This document shows, in pieces, positions 10,740 through 21,204 of a DNA stretch of 64,000 bases (its first letter is position 1; each line of letters starts with the position of its first letter). Origin of the DNA: Nothopassalora personata. Taxonomy: Eukaryota > Ascomycota > Dothideomycetes > Mycosphaerellales > Mycosphaerellaceae. The notes under the pieces were generated by a model. It did no database searches, was not told where the DNA came from, and saw only the letters and a list, made by a program, of their open reading frames with translations. Made by a program: the position numbers and the translations under genes. Location of the stretch: the NCBI GenBank assembly GCA_033816765.1, contig CM066287.1, forward strand, positions 248,001-312,000. Direction: 5' to 3'.

Positions 10740-13650
10740 ACTAAACTGTAAAATTTCGGCTATAGAAAGGTTATAAGGCCTAACCTATAGCTTCTTAGAT
10801 TCTTCCTTAAGAATATAGGTACTAAATTCCCTAGAGACACTAGATACCCGATATAGACCTTACTATCGGTAACCGATCTTACGTAAGAAGTTATCCTTAT
10901 ATAGCTTATCAAATCTCATAATAAGGTCGCCTTTCTAGAAACTAACAAAGTTAATATTCCGGCGAGAATTAAAGTAGTCTTTACTAAGTTCTCTTAGTCG
11001 CTTCCTTCGAGCATATAGCTCTTCTAAACTAAGGTCTCGAGCCTAGAGTTAACGCGCACGTATAGTAAGCAGGTCCTTAGTCGTTCTTACCGATCCCTAT
11101 TAATAATTCGCCTACGTCGGGTACTTAACCTCAATTAGCAGAATCGTACGATAGCTATATAGGACCTAAGCTAGCGTCATTCTAGTAGTACGATAGGTCG
11201 TGGTCCTATTAGCCTATAACATAGCGGGTACCTATTACTCCCATCCGCGGTATGTGTTCTTTATAAGCTTTACTAACGCTATAAGAATCGGACGGTGCCT
11301 AACCTCGACCGGAGCATTAGACTACGGATAGTACGGTAATATTCGGATCCTTCGAACACTAAGTCCCACGAGTAACCGCTTAACCTTAGCCGTATAAACC
11401 GTAGCGTTATTAAGCACAATTTTAGTATAGTAGCCGTGCCTATAGAAGATATCTTCGTATAGAAACTTAGCAACCGTCTTAGAGCTAGGGGGTACCCTTA
11501 TTACTCTAGCCTCGATCTAGTTACTAAGTGCTTCGCGCGTAACTAGGAGGTATCCATTTTTGTGTACCTAGACGGGGTCCGAGTACCACTTCTTACTAAT
11601 AACCTAAGGGCTCGATAAGTAAAGCTTACTAGCGCGCTAGTTACCTTCGCGAAACCTATAAGGAGCACAACTTTAAACCTACGTAGAGACATCGGCAAAG
11701 CACCCATCCTAGTAATACCGATCGGAAATAAGGTTATACACGACCTTAGCGCTACGGTAACCGTGTCTCTTATAGCACTCTATAAAGATTTCCTTCTAAG
11801 CCTTATTATCGTTAATTACAAGTTGTAACGGTGCTCCTCGGCGCTTCTAGAAGAATAGTAATTAGTCTCGGATAAAGAAGTTAACGCTCTTCTTTACTAG
11901 CCGCCGGTACTTAGTACGGGTAACACTATCGGGTCGGGTCCTAGTTTCTATAACCTAAGTAAGCTATTAAGAGCCCTTATAATATTAGTCCCCGAGATGT
12001 CGTGTTTTCTAGATTTTAACTGGATATATGTCGACCGGCTCCGGGTACCCGAATAGCTTATTATTAATTATCTAGTCGACTTCGTCTTCGTTAGCTTCCC
12101 TAGGTTCCTAAGGTATAGAGGGCCTACGGGATAGGGCATCTAGGCTATTATACCTAGCTCCCGTAACGTGCTTTACTTCAAATGTAAACAGCCTAATCTA
12201 TACGACCTACCGGGCTATTACCGAGTTCGGTAGGTCCGAAGCCGGCCGGTTAAGCTACTATACAAGTGTCTTAGCATTAACCTTAAGGATAAATCAACGC
12301 TAGTAATATATCTCTAGATCTTCTTAAGCCCCTTAAGGACCCTAAGGCATTCCTACTTACTAGCATTATATCTAGATTCTAACGCGTTCTAGATTCTACT
12401 CTTATACCGTACCGGGTAACGCCGTCGAGTACTGTCTATTAATTCTTAAGAAACGATACATCCCTATCTAGTGCCGCTAGCATCGACTAAGATAAACATG
12501 GACCTAGCACTAGGTAAGTAGTAGAGCGTAACTAAGGCTAGAGCCTACATAAGATATCTAGTAACCTCTTCTTTCGAGAACTGCTCATTTTCTATCTAGG
12601 TAAACTCGGCGCCCTTCTTTAGCAGCTTATACATTAGTCGAGCGATAATAACGAACTAGGGGATCTATATCTAGAAGTACATACATAGCCCTACATAGGT
12701 GCGGACCTCCTTAATATAGGTAGGCGTAGGCTAATCTAGGATCTTAGCTACAACCTTTAGGTTAGGATAGCGACTATCCGGGCTGGTAACGTACCTAATA
12801 ATCTTAAGTTTTTCGTATAACTATTGGGATTTGCCTCTAGCAACTACCGCACTAGCTCTTTCTAGGTTAGTAAGAACTAGATCTAGGGAAACGATGTGCT
12901 TAACGACTCATTTTCTTAACCTAGGCTCTACTTCGGCATTCCTATAATCCTTAGTTAGTCCCTTAATACCGATGTTATCGAGAAACGGCTTCGCTCGATG
13001 CGAGATATAATTAAGTAGAATCTTTGTTACCGTACGTACGAACTAGGTAACTGAATTAGTAGCTCCTTAAGGTAGAGTCGTATTGCGTACTAGGCTAAGA
13101 GGGGTTATGAAGGCTATTAAGTCCCGGTAGGACTTATCTAAAGTAATCTAATTATAACCTAAAAATAGGTCTATAAGTGAAGCGACTCGGCACCCGGCAA
13201 AATCCTCTAAGAAGCTATCCGTGTCCGGTGGAATGTTAGCATCGCGTATAGTAACCTTATTTAGGAGTATAGCTAAGTTAATTAACCAATATAGTACATC
13301 GCTTCTAGAGGGATTAACCTTCTTTACGACTAGGAACTAGCTATTAGAATATGCCCCTTATGAGTATTCTAGGATGTTATTCTTAATCCGGGCTCTAATT
13401 ATGCGCTTAATAATTGCCCTAAGACTTGGGTGCAACCGGATAGGGCGTGCCTACTATAGCCTATAAGGGACCGTGTTAATCTTCTAAGGTAGCATAACGT
13501 CGTGCCTAATTTGCCTTATGTAACTAAATCCTAAGCGAGGACTGCCTCCCGGTTGTAGAGCATCTTATCGAATAAGGCCCTTTCCATTAGTAATAGCTTA
13601 ATGCTAACCTTAATTAAGGTAAGTCGTTCTAGCGTAATCCGGCTACCTCG
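10740..13650 (-). mobile_element. Element F, 3' part: RIP'd Ty3/gypsy pol
   Basis: Minus-strand frames give a fungal Ty3-type pol. The reverse transcriptase is legible at about 13440-12900: 'N-I-L-E-Y-S', 'S-F-L-V-V-K-K', 'L-F-L-G-Y-N' and a F-L-D-N-I-G block at about 12960-12990 where F-x-D-D-I-G is usual. The RNase H end with 'H-V-T-G-A-R-Y' and 'D-A-L-S-R-R-P' lies at about 12260-12120. The polymerase C-terminal end lies at about 10930-10740. The missing upstream part resumes after element C at 27705, which shows that C inserted into F. The 3' LTR is absent, so F is truncated where it meets E1. Stops are mostly TAG/TAA. Confidence 0.7.
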
Positions 13651-14010
13651 TGTTATGTCTCGTTCTAGGGCTAGTCTTAAAGGAGAGATAAGTCAAGTCA
13701 CGTAGCGGTATTCTTTAGAGAGGCTAAAGTAAGCTAAGCGAAGATAAATAATTGGAGTAAGAGTTATATTCCAATTAGTGAGATAGTAACATAAGTTAAA
13801 CGCATTAGAACTATAAGGGTTTCTAGCGTTCCTAAATACAAAAGAGATTCGTAGATCTCGGTAATTAGTCTAATCATTCTAAGCATAAGCAGTCTAATTA
13901 GTCTAAGCATGAGCAGTCTAATCGCTCTAAGTCTAAGCGCTTAGGTAGGATAAGTTACGTGTTCGTCTTATCGTTATGATTCTAGGGTCCCTAGGAATCA
14001 TTCCGTAACA
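13651..14010 (-). repeat. 3' LTR of element C
   Basis: TGTTATGTCTCG to TTCCGTAACA, 360 bp, nearly identical to 27345-27704 apart from RIP-type C/T and G/A differences. It contains three tandem 24-bp units (13867-13890, 13891-13914, 13915-13938), which fall in U3 in the element's orientation. The motif TTAAACGC at 13796-13803 is the exact reverse complement of the primer-site bases 27335-27342 next to the other LTR. Confidence 0.85.
13867..13938. repeat. Three 24-bp tandem repeats in U3 of the element C LTR
   Basis: Each unit has the form AGTCTAAT, then a variable triplet, then TCTAAG and an AAGC-type end. Three units abut without gaps. The same three units occur in the other LTR at 27561-27632. 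In the element's orientation they lie upstream of the inferred transcription start, so they could be enhancer-like promoter repeats. That role is inference. Confidence 0.6.
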
Positions 14011-14083
14011 CTATCTCCTTCTTAGCCTAGCTTCGTCCCGAAGCTTCTTAAGCCGTCATCATTTCTTATAGTAATGGTTAACT

Positions 14084-14566
14084 ATGTCTTCTTCCTCCTA
14101 TAAACGCCGTTAACGACTTACTTAGGATACTAAAGTTTCTAGTATCGAAATGGCTCTATGCACGAATTGTTAGAAGTCTCGATCCTCGGGCGTAGTAGTG
14201 AAGTGTATCGTAGGTTCTTAGTCTAGAAAGTGTTCAGCCTATATTCGAAAAGGCTATAAGGATTGCGATGTGCGTCTTTCTCGTCCGGAGTAGGAACGTC
14301 TTCGCGATTCGCGCGATAAGCTTAAGCTAGAGCTTAAGAGGATTAAAGAGGAGGAGGTGCGGCTAAAGATACGTAAGATCCGTCTTCGGAAACAGCTACG
14401 ATTAGCTAAGCGTCGTACCGATGATGCCGTCGCTAAGGAGTTAGAGGAGCTCGAGAAGGAAGAGGCGCGCGAGGAGCTAGCGTCTCTCGAGCGGGCGTCG
14501 GGGGTAGAGGTGTCGCCTTCGCTAGTTCCTTTCTCGGATATCCTAGAGATGCCCGTAAATAACTAG
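14084..14566 (+). pseudogene. Antisense Cys-rich/charged ORF relic next to 3' LTR of element C
   Basis: A plus-strand frame opens with ATG TCT TCT TCC (14084), about 75 bp inside the LTR, and ends GTA AAT AAC TAG at 14569. It is about 160 codons, opposite to gag-pol. The last 69 codons (from 14357) are free of stops; the first part has a few RIP-type stops. The N-terminal half contains a C-T-N-C pair and further Cys codons (K-C, K-D-C-D), and the C-terminal half is strongly charged (Lys/Arg then Glu-rich), consistent with a coiled coil. The counterpart in element D (2038-2529) has the same position, orientation, Ser-rich start and length. No function can be assigned; it may be a nucleic-acid-binding accessory protein. 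Confidence 0.55.
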
Positions 14567-14662
14567 GTAGCGCTCTCTAGAGCGGAGCCTTAGGGCGAGT
14601 CCCTAGGGGTAGAGACTTATTAGGGTACTTATTTATAAGTTATGTCCCTGTTCTTATTAATC

Positions 14663-14738
14663 GGCTAGGTAGCTTAGTAGTAGAGCGTAAGCTATCTACA
14701 CTCTTAAGGTCGTAGGTTTAATTCCTACCCTAGTCGCT
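14663..14738 (+). pseudogene. RIP'd tRNA-like sequence inside element C
   Basis: GGCTAGG (14663-14669) can pair with CCTAGTC (14729-14735), with one G:U, as an acceptor stem. TAGCTTAGTAGTAGAGC (14670-14686) fits a D arm and the polymerase III A box. GTAGG-TTTAATT-CCTAC (14712-14728) is a complete T arm with a B box whose usual GGTTCGANTCC has become GGTTTAATTCC by RIP-type changes. CTCTTAA (14701-14707) looks like an anticodon loop with CTT (Lys), but I cannot form a good anticodon stem. It is therefore a decayed tRNA or tRNA-derived sequence, not a working gene. It lies just downstream of the antisense ORF. Confidence 0.45.
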
Positions 14739-14799
14739 CGTCGGCCGTAAGATCGATTATCGTTAGTTATCTCGGCGGACCCGTTTTTAGTATTGTCGG

Positions 14800-16490
14800 A
14801 TCTTTTACTAACAGTTTTGTAGGTTTTGTTTTAGTTCCTAGGTATTCTCTAATTCGTCGTATCCCTTCCACTTAATAAGGTATCGCTAACCTTTCTTATC
14901 TAGGATTTTTTCGACTTTAAATTCGTTTTCTACTTCCGGCTCGAAATAGAAGCTCTCCTAGCAAGGTGTTTCGGCGTCTACAGGTTCTAACTTAGAAATG
15001 TGGAAGACTAGGTAGATTTTCGCGTTAGGTAGTAGTCGTAGGCGGTAGTTAACTAGTCCTATAACTTTATCGATAAAAAATGGTCCGACCTTAACGTAAT
15101 CTAGTTTCTTAGTCTATCTTCTTATTCTCAAGTTTTTTATAAGGAGATAGACCTTATCCCCCTCTTTTAGTAGAGGTACCATTTTTCTTGTGTCCTACCG
15201 TTATTAAGACAGTTTTTATTATACATCTTCGATCGCCTTACGTGTTTCTTTATGCACTTCCTTAAGAGTATCCGTCGTCACGATTGCTCTTTCGGCTTAT
15301 AGGTAGGATCTAGGTGTTTCAAATAGGTTAGGATCTTTACTAAAGTTCGCATAAAATAGTGTCGTTAAAGTTGTCTCCGATTTGTAGTTATTTAGTGCGA
15401 TCTACGCTATTAGCAGTAATAAAACCTAGTTGTCTTATGCATAATTAATGTAGTGTCGTAGGTATTGTTCTAGCGTCTAATTCATCCTCTCGGTTTATCC
15501 GTCTATTTCTACATAATATGCCGTTAACAGCTTATGTTTAATTCCTATTGTTCCTATAAGCGTTTTCTAGTAATTCGATGTAAATAACTTGTCTCTGTCC
15601 GTTATAAACGCTTAAGGGAATCCGGAGTATCGGATAAGTCTATCTAGTACGAGGTATCCGAGCTGCTCTACATTATATGTCTCTAATATAGGAATGAAGT
15701 GTGCGTATTTCGTAAGTCTATTAACTATAACTAGTATTATGTCGTATAGTTGTTTCGTAACTTAATCTCTTAACGGTAGGAGTTTCGTAATAAAGTCCAT
15801 TATAACTTCGTCCTATAGTTTCGTCGGTAGTGTCCTAAACTGTAGGTAACCGTATTTTGCATGTCTCGTAGCCTTGTTTCGTTAGCAGTGTACGTATTGT
15901 TTAATATAGCGTAATACCTTAAGTCTTATCTATAGAAATGAGAAACTGCGTTGTATTAGATCCATTGTCTTTAAAGTTCTAGGGTGTCTATAAGTTAGTC
16001 CATCGTAATGTTATCGTATATATTCTTCTTCTCGATCCTTTAGTACCTAGTATTTTCCTTACGATATAGGGAATTGTTCGTCCCTATCGCCTAATATCCG
16101 TACGATGTTATTAAATTCTCTTATGTTAGTACTAAGACTTCCGTCGGGGTTTGTCTTTAATATTTTGTGTTACACTAGTTCTTTTCCTTCTATGTAGTCG
16201 CTTCTTCGGCTTAGCGCGTCGGCGCGGCTATTCTCTCGTCCTAGAGTATATTTAATTTCGAACTTATACTGTCCTAGTAGCTCCGACTAGCGGGCTTGCC
16301 TTCGGGTAAGTTCTTTCGTCGTCGTAAAGTACGTAAGATTCTTATAGTTAGAAAGAATCGTTAACTTCGGTAGGCCCTCGACATATACTCTCTAATGTTA
16401 CATAGCAGCAATAATGGCTAGAAGCTCTTTATTATAGATGTCGTAGTTCTGTTCCGCTGTAGTTATTTTCCGGGAGTAATAGGCTACTAG
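14800..16490 (-). pseudogene. RIP'd pol of element C, 3' part (RNase H end, integrase, chromodomain)
   Basis: Minus-strand reading gives the end of RNase H near 16310-16250 ('A-R-W-S-E-L-L' then 'Y-K-F-E-I-K-Y'), integrase-like sequence across about 16200-15200 and a chromodomain at about 14960-14830 with 'L-V-K-W-K-G-Y' partly legible. TAG/TAA stops interrupt all of it. The reading frame is split at 16490 by insertion of element A and resumes at 23641. The chromodomain would have steered integration to methylated-histone chromatin, which is established for chromoviruses. Confidence 0.65.
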
Positions 16491-16495
16491 GTGTC

Positions 16496-16701
16496 TGTCA
16501 CGAGGCTACAGTGCGAGAGTGCAGGGGTGTAGTATTAACAAAGTCGATAGCTAAAGAGAGAAGTAGGTTCTAAGGTCGAGGCCTATACTTAAGGGCCGAG
16601 GTGTCGCGGGTCGGCTTCGGGCCGGGCTGAGTCATCCTGGTCACGTGCTCTGAGGTCACGTGATCCATCCCAAATCCTTCACTTGCGGAGCGGCCGTGAC
16701 A
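16496..16701 (-). repeat. 3' LTR of element A
   Basis: 206 bp with TGTCA/TGACA ends. It is the downstream LTR in the element's orientation: the adjoining 16702-16711 run of C on the plus strand is the polypurine tract of the minus-strand element. The pol stop codon (16570-16572) lies inside it. It includes two E-box-like CACGTG sites, near 16636 and 16656. Confidence 0.95.
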
Positions 16702-19700
16702 CCACCCCCCCCTCAAAACACCTTCGTCTCGAAGCGTGTGACCTTGAATCTTCCTTAGTGCATATGCGAAGGCTTCATCATCCTCCATACCATCCGTTTC
16801 ATCAAGCAGCTCCATCTGAGCGGCCTCGATTGCTTCGTCCGTCGACGTTGTATCCGTCGTTGCATTAGAAGCAGGCACCGAAACCCCTTCGCTATTGCCC
16901 ACAGCAACATTAGAAGGCGTGTGGTCACCAACAGGAAGAGCCACAGCACCGGTGCCGACAGAGGGCGGTCGTGCTACTGTGGTTACCTGAGGTGCCAGAT
17001 CCATAATGTGTACATCTGCTTCAGGTCTCATATCGCGCAACGTTTCATTTGGGATCCAACCAGGTGGCGGATGAAAGTTGACCGGTATGGACTTGGTTGG
17101 GTTGTTATGCTTGAAGTCTGCGACTGCCTTCGGTGCATCTTTGCACACTACGCTCGCGGGCTCCCAAGTAGACTCACTGTCCAAGTAACCTTTCCATTTC
17201 ACTAGCATGGTAATGCCTCTGCCCTTCGGTTTGGAGTCCAGGATACGCTCAACCTCCCAGGTCTTGAACGTGTTGCCGGTCTCGTCCGTGACTTCGATCG
17301 GTGGCGGCCTCGCATCATCTTCCGGATCTGCGAGTCTGAGGAGATTTGAGTGGAAAGAGTTGTGTACGCGGATCTTATCTGGAAGGGCAACACTGTAAGC
17401 ATTCTCACCGAGTGCGGTAGTGACAGTCACTGGTCCAAACCACTTGACGTCGAGCTTCTTCGCTGGGCGTGATGACTTCCAGTTCTTGGTGTTGATGTAG
17501 ACATGGTCGCCTGGCTCGTATCGTGGCGGCACCGTGCGGTGCATGTTGGCATTATCAGCTTGCAGGGCTTGGTCGTAACGCAAGCATTCATGGAGATGTG
17601 CGTGGAGGTCCTTCATTTGCTGGGCGAACCGCTCTGCTCCCTCAGCGCTCAGACGTTGCTTGGTCGGCATGAGGCGCTTAGGCAGTGTATCGCCGTTAAA
17701 GTTACCTGTGCGAGGATTGCGGCCTCGCTCAGCGAAGAAAGGCGACACACCAGTGGCTTCAGTAGCGTGGTTGTTCTTCGCAAACTCCGCAAGGGGTAGC
17801 CACTGCACCCAATCTCCTTGTGCGTAGTCGATAAAGACGCGGAGATACTTCTCCATTTCCTTGTTAGTGTTCTCAGACTGCCCATCCGTCTCAGGGTGGA
17901 AGGCTGTAGACAGCTTGTGGTCTATGCCGACTAGTTCGCAGAAGCGCTGCCAGAAAGCTGACAGCCACTGGCTCCCTCGATCGGTGACAATGGATAGCGG
18001 CGCACCATGCAGGCGGTAGTAGTCTCGCACGAAGACTTCGGCGATGTACTCAGCCGTCATCTCCTTGACGGGGATCATGTGACAACCTTTGCCTGTGCGA
18101 TCCGTGATTGTGAGAGCGTTAGTGTATGTGACGCCATTGCAGTCGGTGCTCTCTGGCAGTCCCACTACGAAGTCCATAGCAATCTCGTCCCATAACTCAA
18201 AAGGAATAGGCAGGGGCTTCAGCAGGCCTGGGTATTGGGTCTGCGAAGGCTTGGACGAGCGGCATTCGTGGCACTTAAAGACCTTGTTGCGGACGTACTG
18301 CGAGAGGCCGGGCCAGATGAAATCGCGCGTAATCAGTTCGAAGGTCTTTGCTCGACCTGGATGCCCTGCAGAAGGGGTGCTGTGATAGGCCTTGAACACC
18401 TCGAAGCGCAGATCCGGAGCATCAGGCACGAACACGTTGTATCCGCCGTACCTATTCTTCATGTAGATCAGGCCGCCTATAGCGACTGCGTCGCTGTCGT
18501 CCATACGGTGACGACGTAGCAGTCCACAAGGTTCTCCGGCATCCAGCTCTCGTAGGGCCTGTTGCATTTCTGGTGCACCATAAGCAGTGCGAATTTCTGT
18601 CATAAGGTCATTGCCTTCGGGGCGGATCTTCATAGGTGAAATGTTGAGAAACCTGTGCTCGGGCAGCAGGGTTTGCTCTTGATGTTGTCGGCGCGGGTCC
18701 TCATCGCTGGCAGGCACATCTTGCGGTCGACGAGTCAGCGTGTCAGGCTTGATGTTGGTCTTGCCAGGGATGTAGACGATCTTGAAGTAGAACTGTGACA
18801 AGAACTCGGACCAGCGGGCCTGTCTGCGGTTGAGCACTTTCGTGCTTGTGAACCATTCGAGATTCTTGTGATCTGAATACACGAGAATAGGCTTGCCACT
18901 CTCATCAGTGAGGTTCTCGAAGTCGGTATCCTCGCTATCCCCGTCGATGTCCCCTGAAATTAGCTCAGGCTTCCATTCTTCAAAGGCTTTGACAATGGCA
19001 AGGAGCTCCTTGTCGTAGATGTCGTAGTTGCACTCCTGGGGTGACATCTTCTTAGACATGAATGCGACAGGACGCCATACGCCATCCTCACCCTTCTGTG
19101 ACAGGACTGCTGCAGTGACGAAATCTGAGGCATCAGTTTCGAGCTTAGTTTCGCGTCCTGGCACGAAGTGAGCGAGCACTATGTCCTCTTCAGCAAACGC
19201 CTGCTTCATGCAGTCGAAGGCTGTTTGGCAGGTGTCATCCCACAGCCATGGCACATCTTTCTTTGTCAACTGTGTCATGGGATAAGCGATGCCTGAATAG
19301 TTGCGAATGAACCTGCGGTAGAAGTTGCAGAAGCCTAGGAATGACAGGATATCGGTTGGGTTGCGTGGCGTCTCCCACTCTTGGATGGCTACAATCTTCT
19401 CCTTGTCCATCTTAATACCCTCGGCTCCAATGACCAGTCCGAGGTATTTGGTCTCCTGAACGTGGAACTCGCACTTGTCGATATCGAGCTGGAGACCAGC
19501 TGCCTGAAGCTTGGCCATCACCTTGTCCACGTGCACGATGTGTTCTTCCAGAGTATCGCTGAAGATCAGGGCATCGTCGAGGTACGCCGAGGTAAAGTCG
19601 TCAAGGTATTCTCGAAGGGCGTCGTTGATGTATGACTGAAAGGTCCCAGGGGCGTTGCAGAGTCCAAACGGCATTACTAAGCATTCAAACTGGCCATATC

Positions 19701-21204
19701 GCGTTGTGAAGGCAGTTTTCCATTCATCCCCTTCAGCGATGCGTAGTCGATTGAACGCCGCGATGACATCCAGTTTTGTGAAGTACTTCTTGCCACTGAT
19801 CCGATTGAGGGTATCTTGGATGAGTGGAATGGGGTACCTGGACTTGACTGTGATCGCGTTCAGAGCGCGATAATCAATGCACACGCGCAGGCCGCCTCCT
19901 GGCTTCCTCACGATGATGACTGGTGACGCTGCTGGTGAGTTGCTGCGCTGGATGTTGCCTTTCTCAAGCTGGTCATCCACCCACGCTTTCACCACTTCAG
20001 ACTCCCTGTTGGAGATAGGGTACGGCCTCTTGAAAGGTGGCCTAGCGTCCTTCTTCAGCTTGATCTCATGGTCTAGGCCAGGCCTGTGCGGAGGCAGTTT
20101 GCTGGATTCTTTCTTGGAGAAGAGGTCCTTTCTGTGCTGATAGTGTGCTGGCAACTTTGTTATATCAGCCTCCTTCTCCTTGCGATGCAGTTTCTCCATG
20201 AAGACATCATAATCTGCTGCGCTCATGGCGTAGACTTCCGCTTGGTGTTCCTGCCGGCGGCGTAGCGTCCTGCGGTAGTCGTCTTCGACATACATAGCGC
20301 ATGCAAAGGCGGCATTGCCGCCCATGACTTTCCGTGCTGTCATAGCATGCAGACCCAATGCCTGAGCGGTGACTGGATCTGCTGCGCTCTTCGACGCGTG
20401 CGTTTCGCGTGGGTTGACCCACATGGTGTGCACTTCCGCGCCTCTTGTGCGGCACAGCTTTTGCAACTCGTAGAGGCTGGTTTGCTCAATGTCAACTGGG
20501 TCGTGCTTGCGTCCGCGCTCGACTCGTTCGGCGCCGACTTCGACAGGTGAGGAGGCCGATATGTCACTGATGTCTGGCCGCTCAAGGCTGTCGTAGTCGG
20601 GGTCCGGCGTCGGAGGTGGTTCGGAGGCAGGGAGCACGACTGGCAGGTTGACGTTCTTGTAAAGTGAATGCCCTTGGCATCCGTCGTCGCTGAAGGTGAG
20701 CACGCTTCGTTTCCAGTCCTTGTGTGGGCTGTGCTTTGCATGCCACCCAAGGCCAAGGACGATGTCGTAGCAGGTGTCGGTTACCAAGCATTTGACGACT
20801 TCGATATGGCCTTGGAGGTTCAACTCGATATTCGTGGCTTTGGTGATGATAGTAGGTGCTTGAGAGCCATCACCCAGGCCTAGTGTGAAGGGTTCGATAT
20901 CATACAAGGGAAATTTGTGTTTGTGCGCGTAGGAAGTGTTCACGAGTTCAGAATTGGCACCATCATCAAGAAAAGTATATGCATGTATTCCATTTGCCCT
21001 ACCCTCCACCACAAAGTGATGTGAGACTTCGGGTCCTTTATCTACTTCTATGGAGGAGGGCGTGTTCGTTCGGGCTTGCAAGGAAAATGCCTGTACTGTT
21101 CTCATTTCGTGATGTTCATGTTCGTGTGGGGGATGGTGTTCGTGCTGATGTGACACTTCCTGTGTCGGACCATCATCTGTTGCGCTCAGAAGATGGCCTA
21201 GGCG
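16570..21204 (-). CDS. pol: Pol polyprotein of element A (PR-RT-RNase H-IN-chromodomain)
   Basis: This is the -1 frame relative to gag, read through a shift at 21204-21210, so it is made only as a Gag-Pol fusion of about 1,540 further residues. No ATG start is needed. In order: a His-rich linker; an aspartic protease whose active site reads D-D-G-A instead of D-S/T-G; reverse transcriptase with Y-L-D-D encoded at 19573-19584; RNase H with E-T-D-A-S-D near 19125-19137; integrase with an H-H-C-C finger ending in C-H-E-C near 18270, then D (M-D-F near 18180), D (T-D-R-G at 17980-17982) and E (E-N-T-N-K near 17865); and a chromodomain starting W-E-V-E-R-I-L at 17259 with V-K-W-K-G-Y and T-W-E-P. 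An acidic tail follows. The frame crosses the polypurine tract and ends inside the 3' LTR. All catalytic residues I can check are present, so it looks active. Confidence 0.93.
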   Translation of the reverse strand, partial: RLGHLLSATDDGPTQEVSHQHEHHPPHEHEHHEMRTVQAFSLQARTNTPSSIEVDKGPEVSHHFVVEGRANGIHAYTFLDDGANSELVNTSYAHKHKFPLYDIEPFTLGLGDGSQAPTIITKATNIELNLQGHIEVVKCLVTDTCYDIVLGLGWHAKHSPHKDWKRSVLTFSDDGCQGHSLYKNVNLPVVLPASEPPPTPDPDYDSLERPDISDISASSPVEVGAERVERGRKHDPVDIEQTSLYELQKLCRTRGAEVHTMWVNPRETHASKSAADPVTAQALGLHAMTARKVMGGNAAFACAMYVEDDYRRTLRRRQEHQAEVYAMSAADYDVFMEKLHRKEKEADITKLPAHYQHRKDLFSKKESSKLPPHRPGLDHEIKLKKDARPPFKRPYPISNRESEVVKAWVDDQLEKGNIQRSNSPAASPVIIVRKPGGGLRVCIDYRALNAITVKSRYPIPLIQDTLNRISGKKYFTKLDVIAAFNRLRIAEGDEWKTAFTTRYGQFECLVMPFGLCNAPGTFQSYINDALREYLDDFTSAYLDDALIFSDTLEEHIVHVDKVMAKLQAAGLQLDIDKCEFHVQETKYLGLVIGAEGIKMDKEKIVAIQEWETPRNPTDILSFLGFCNFYRRFIRNYSGIAYPMTQLTKKDVPWLWDDTCQTAFDCMKQAFAEEDIVLAHFVPGRETKLETDASDFVTAAVLSQKGEDGVWRPVAFMSKKMSPQECNYDIYDKELLAIVKAFEEWKPELISGDIDGDSEDTDFENLTDESGKPILVYSDHKNLEWFTSTKVLNRRQARWSEFLSQFYFKIVYIPGKTNIKPDTLTRRPQDVPASDEDPRRQHQEQTLLPEHRFLNISPMKIRPEGNDLMTEIRTAYGAPEMQQALRELDAGEPCGLLRRHRMDDSDAVAIGGLIYMKNRYGGYNVFVPDAPDLRFEVFKAYHSTPSAGHPGRAKTFELITRDFIWPGLSQYVRNKVFKCHECRSSKPSQTQYPGLLKPLPIPFELWDEIAMDFVVGLPESTDCNGVTYTNALTITDRTGKGCHMIPVKEMTAEYIAEVFVRDYYRLHGAPLSIVTDRGSQWLSAFWQRFCELVGIDHKLSTAFHPETDGQSENTNKEMEKYLRVFIDYAQGDWVQWLPLAEFAKNNHATEATGVSPFFAERGRNPRTGNFNGDTLPKRLMPTKQRLSAEGAERFAQQMKDLHAHLHECLRYDQALQADNANMHRTVPPRYEPGDHVYINTKNWKSSRPAKKLDVKWFGPVTVTTALGENAYSVALPDKIRVHNSFHSNLLRLADPEDDARPPPIEVTDETGNTFKTWEVERILDSKPKGRGITMLVKWKGYLDSESTWEPASVVCKDAPKAVADFKHNNPTKSIPVNFHPPPGWIPNETLRDMRPEADVHIMDLAPQVTTVARPPSVGTGAVALPVGDHTPSNVAVGNSEGVSVPASNATTDTTSTDEAIEAAQMELLDETDGMEDDEAFAYALRKIQGHTLRDEGVLRGGWCHGRSASEGFGMDHVTSEHVTRMTQPGPKPTRDTSALKYRPRP
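16702..16712 (-). promoter_or_regulatory. Polypurine tract of element A
   Basis: CCACCCCCCCC on the plus strand directly abuts the 3' LTR, giving a G-rich purine run on the element's own strand. This is the expected RNase H-resistant primer for plus-strand DNA synthesis. It lies within the pol reading frame, where it encodes Gly-Gly. Confidence 0.75.

Noticed and set aside
11279..11473. Minus-strand 64-codon open frame
   Set aside because: It is a gap between RIP stops inside the integrase region of element F, in an uninformative frame.
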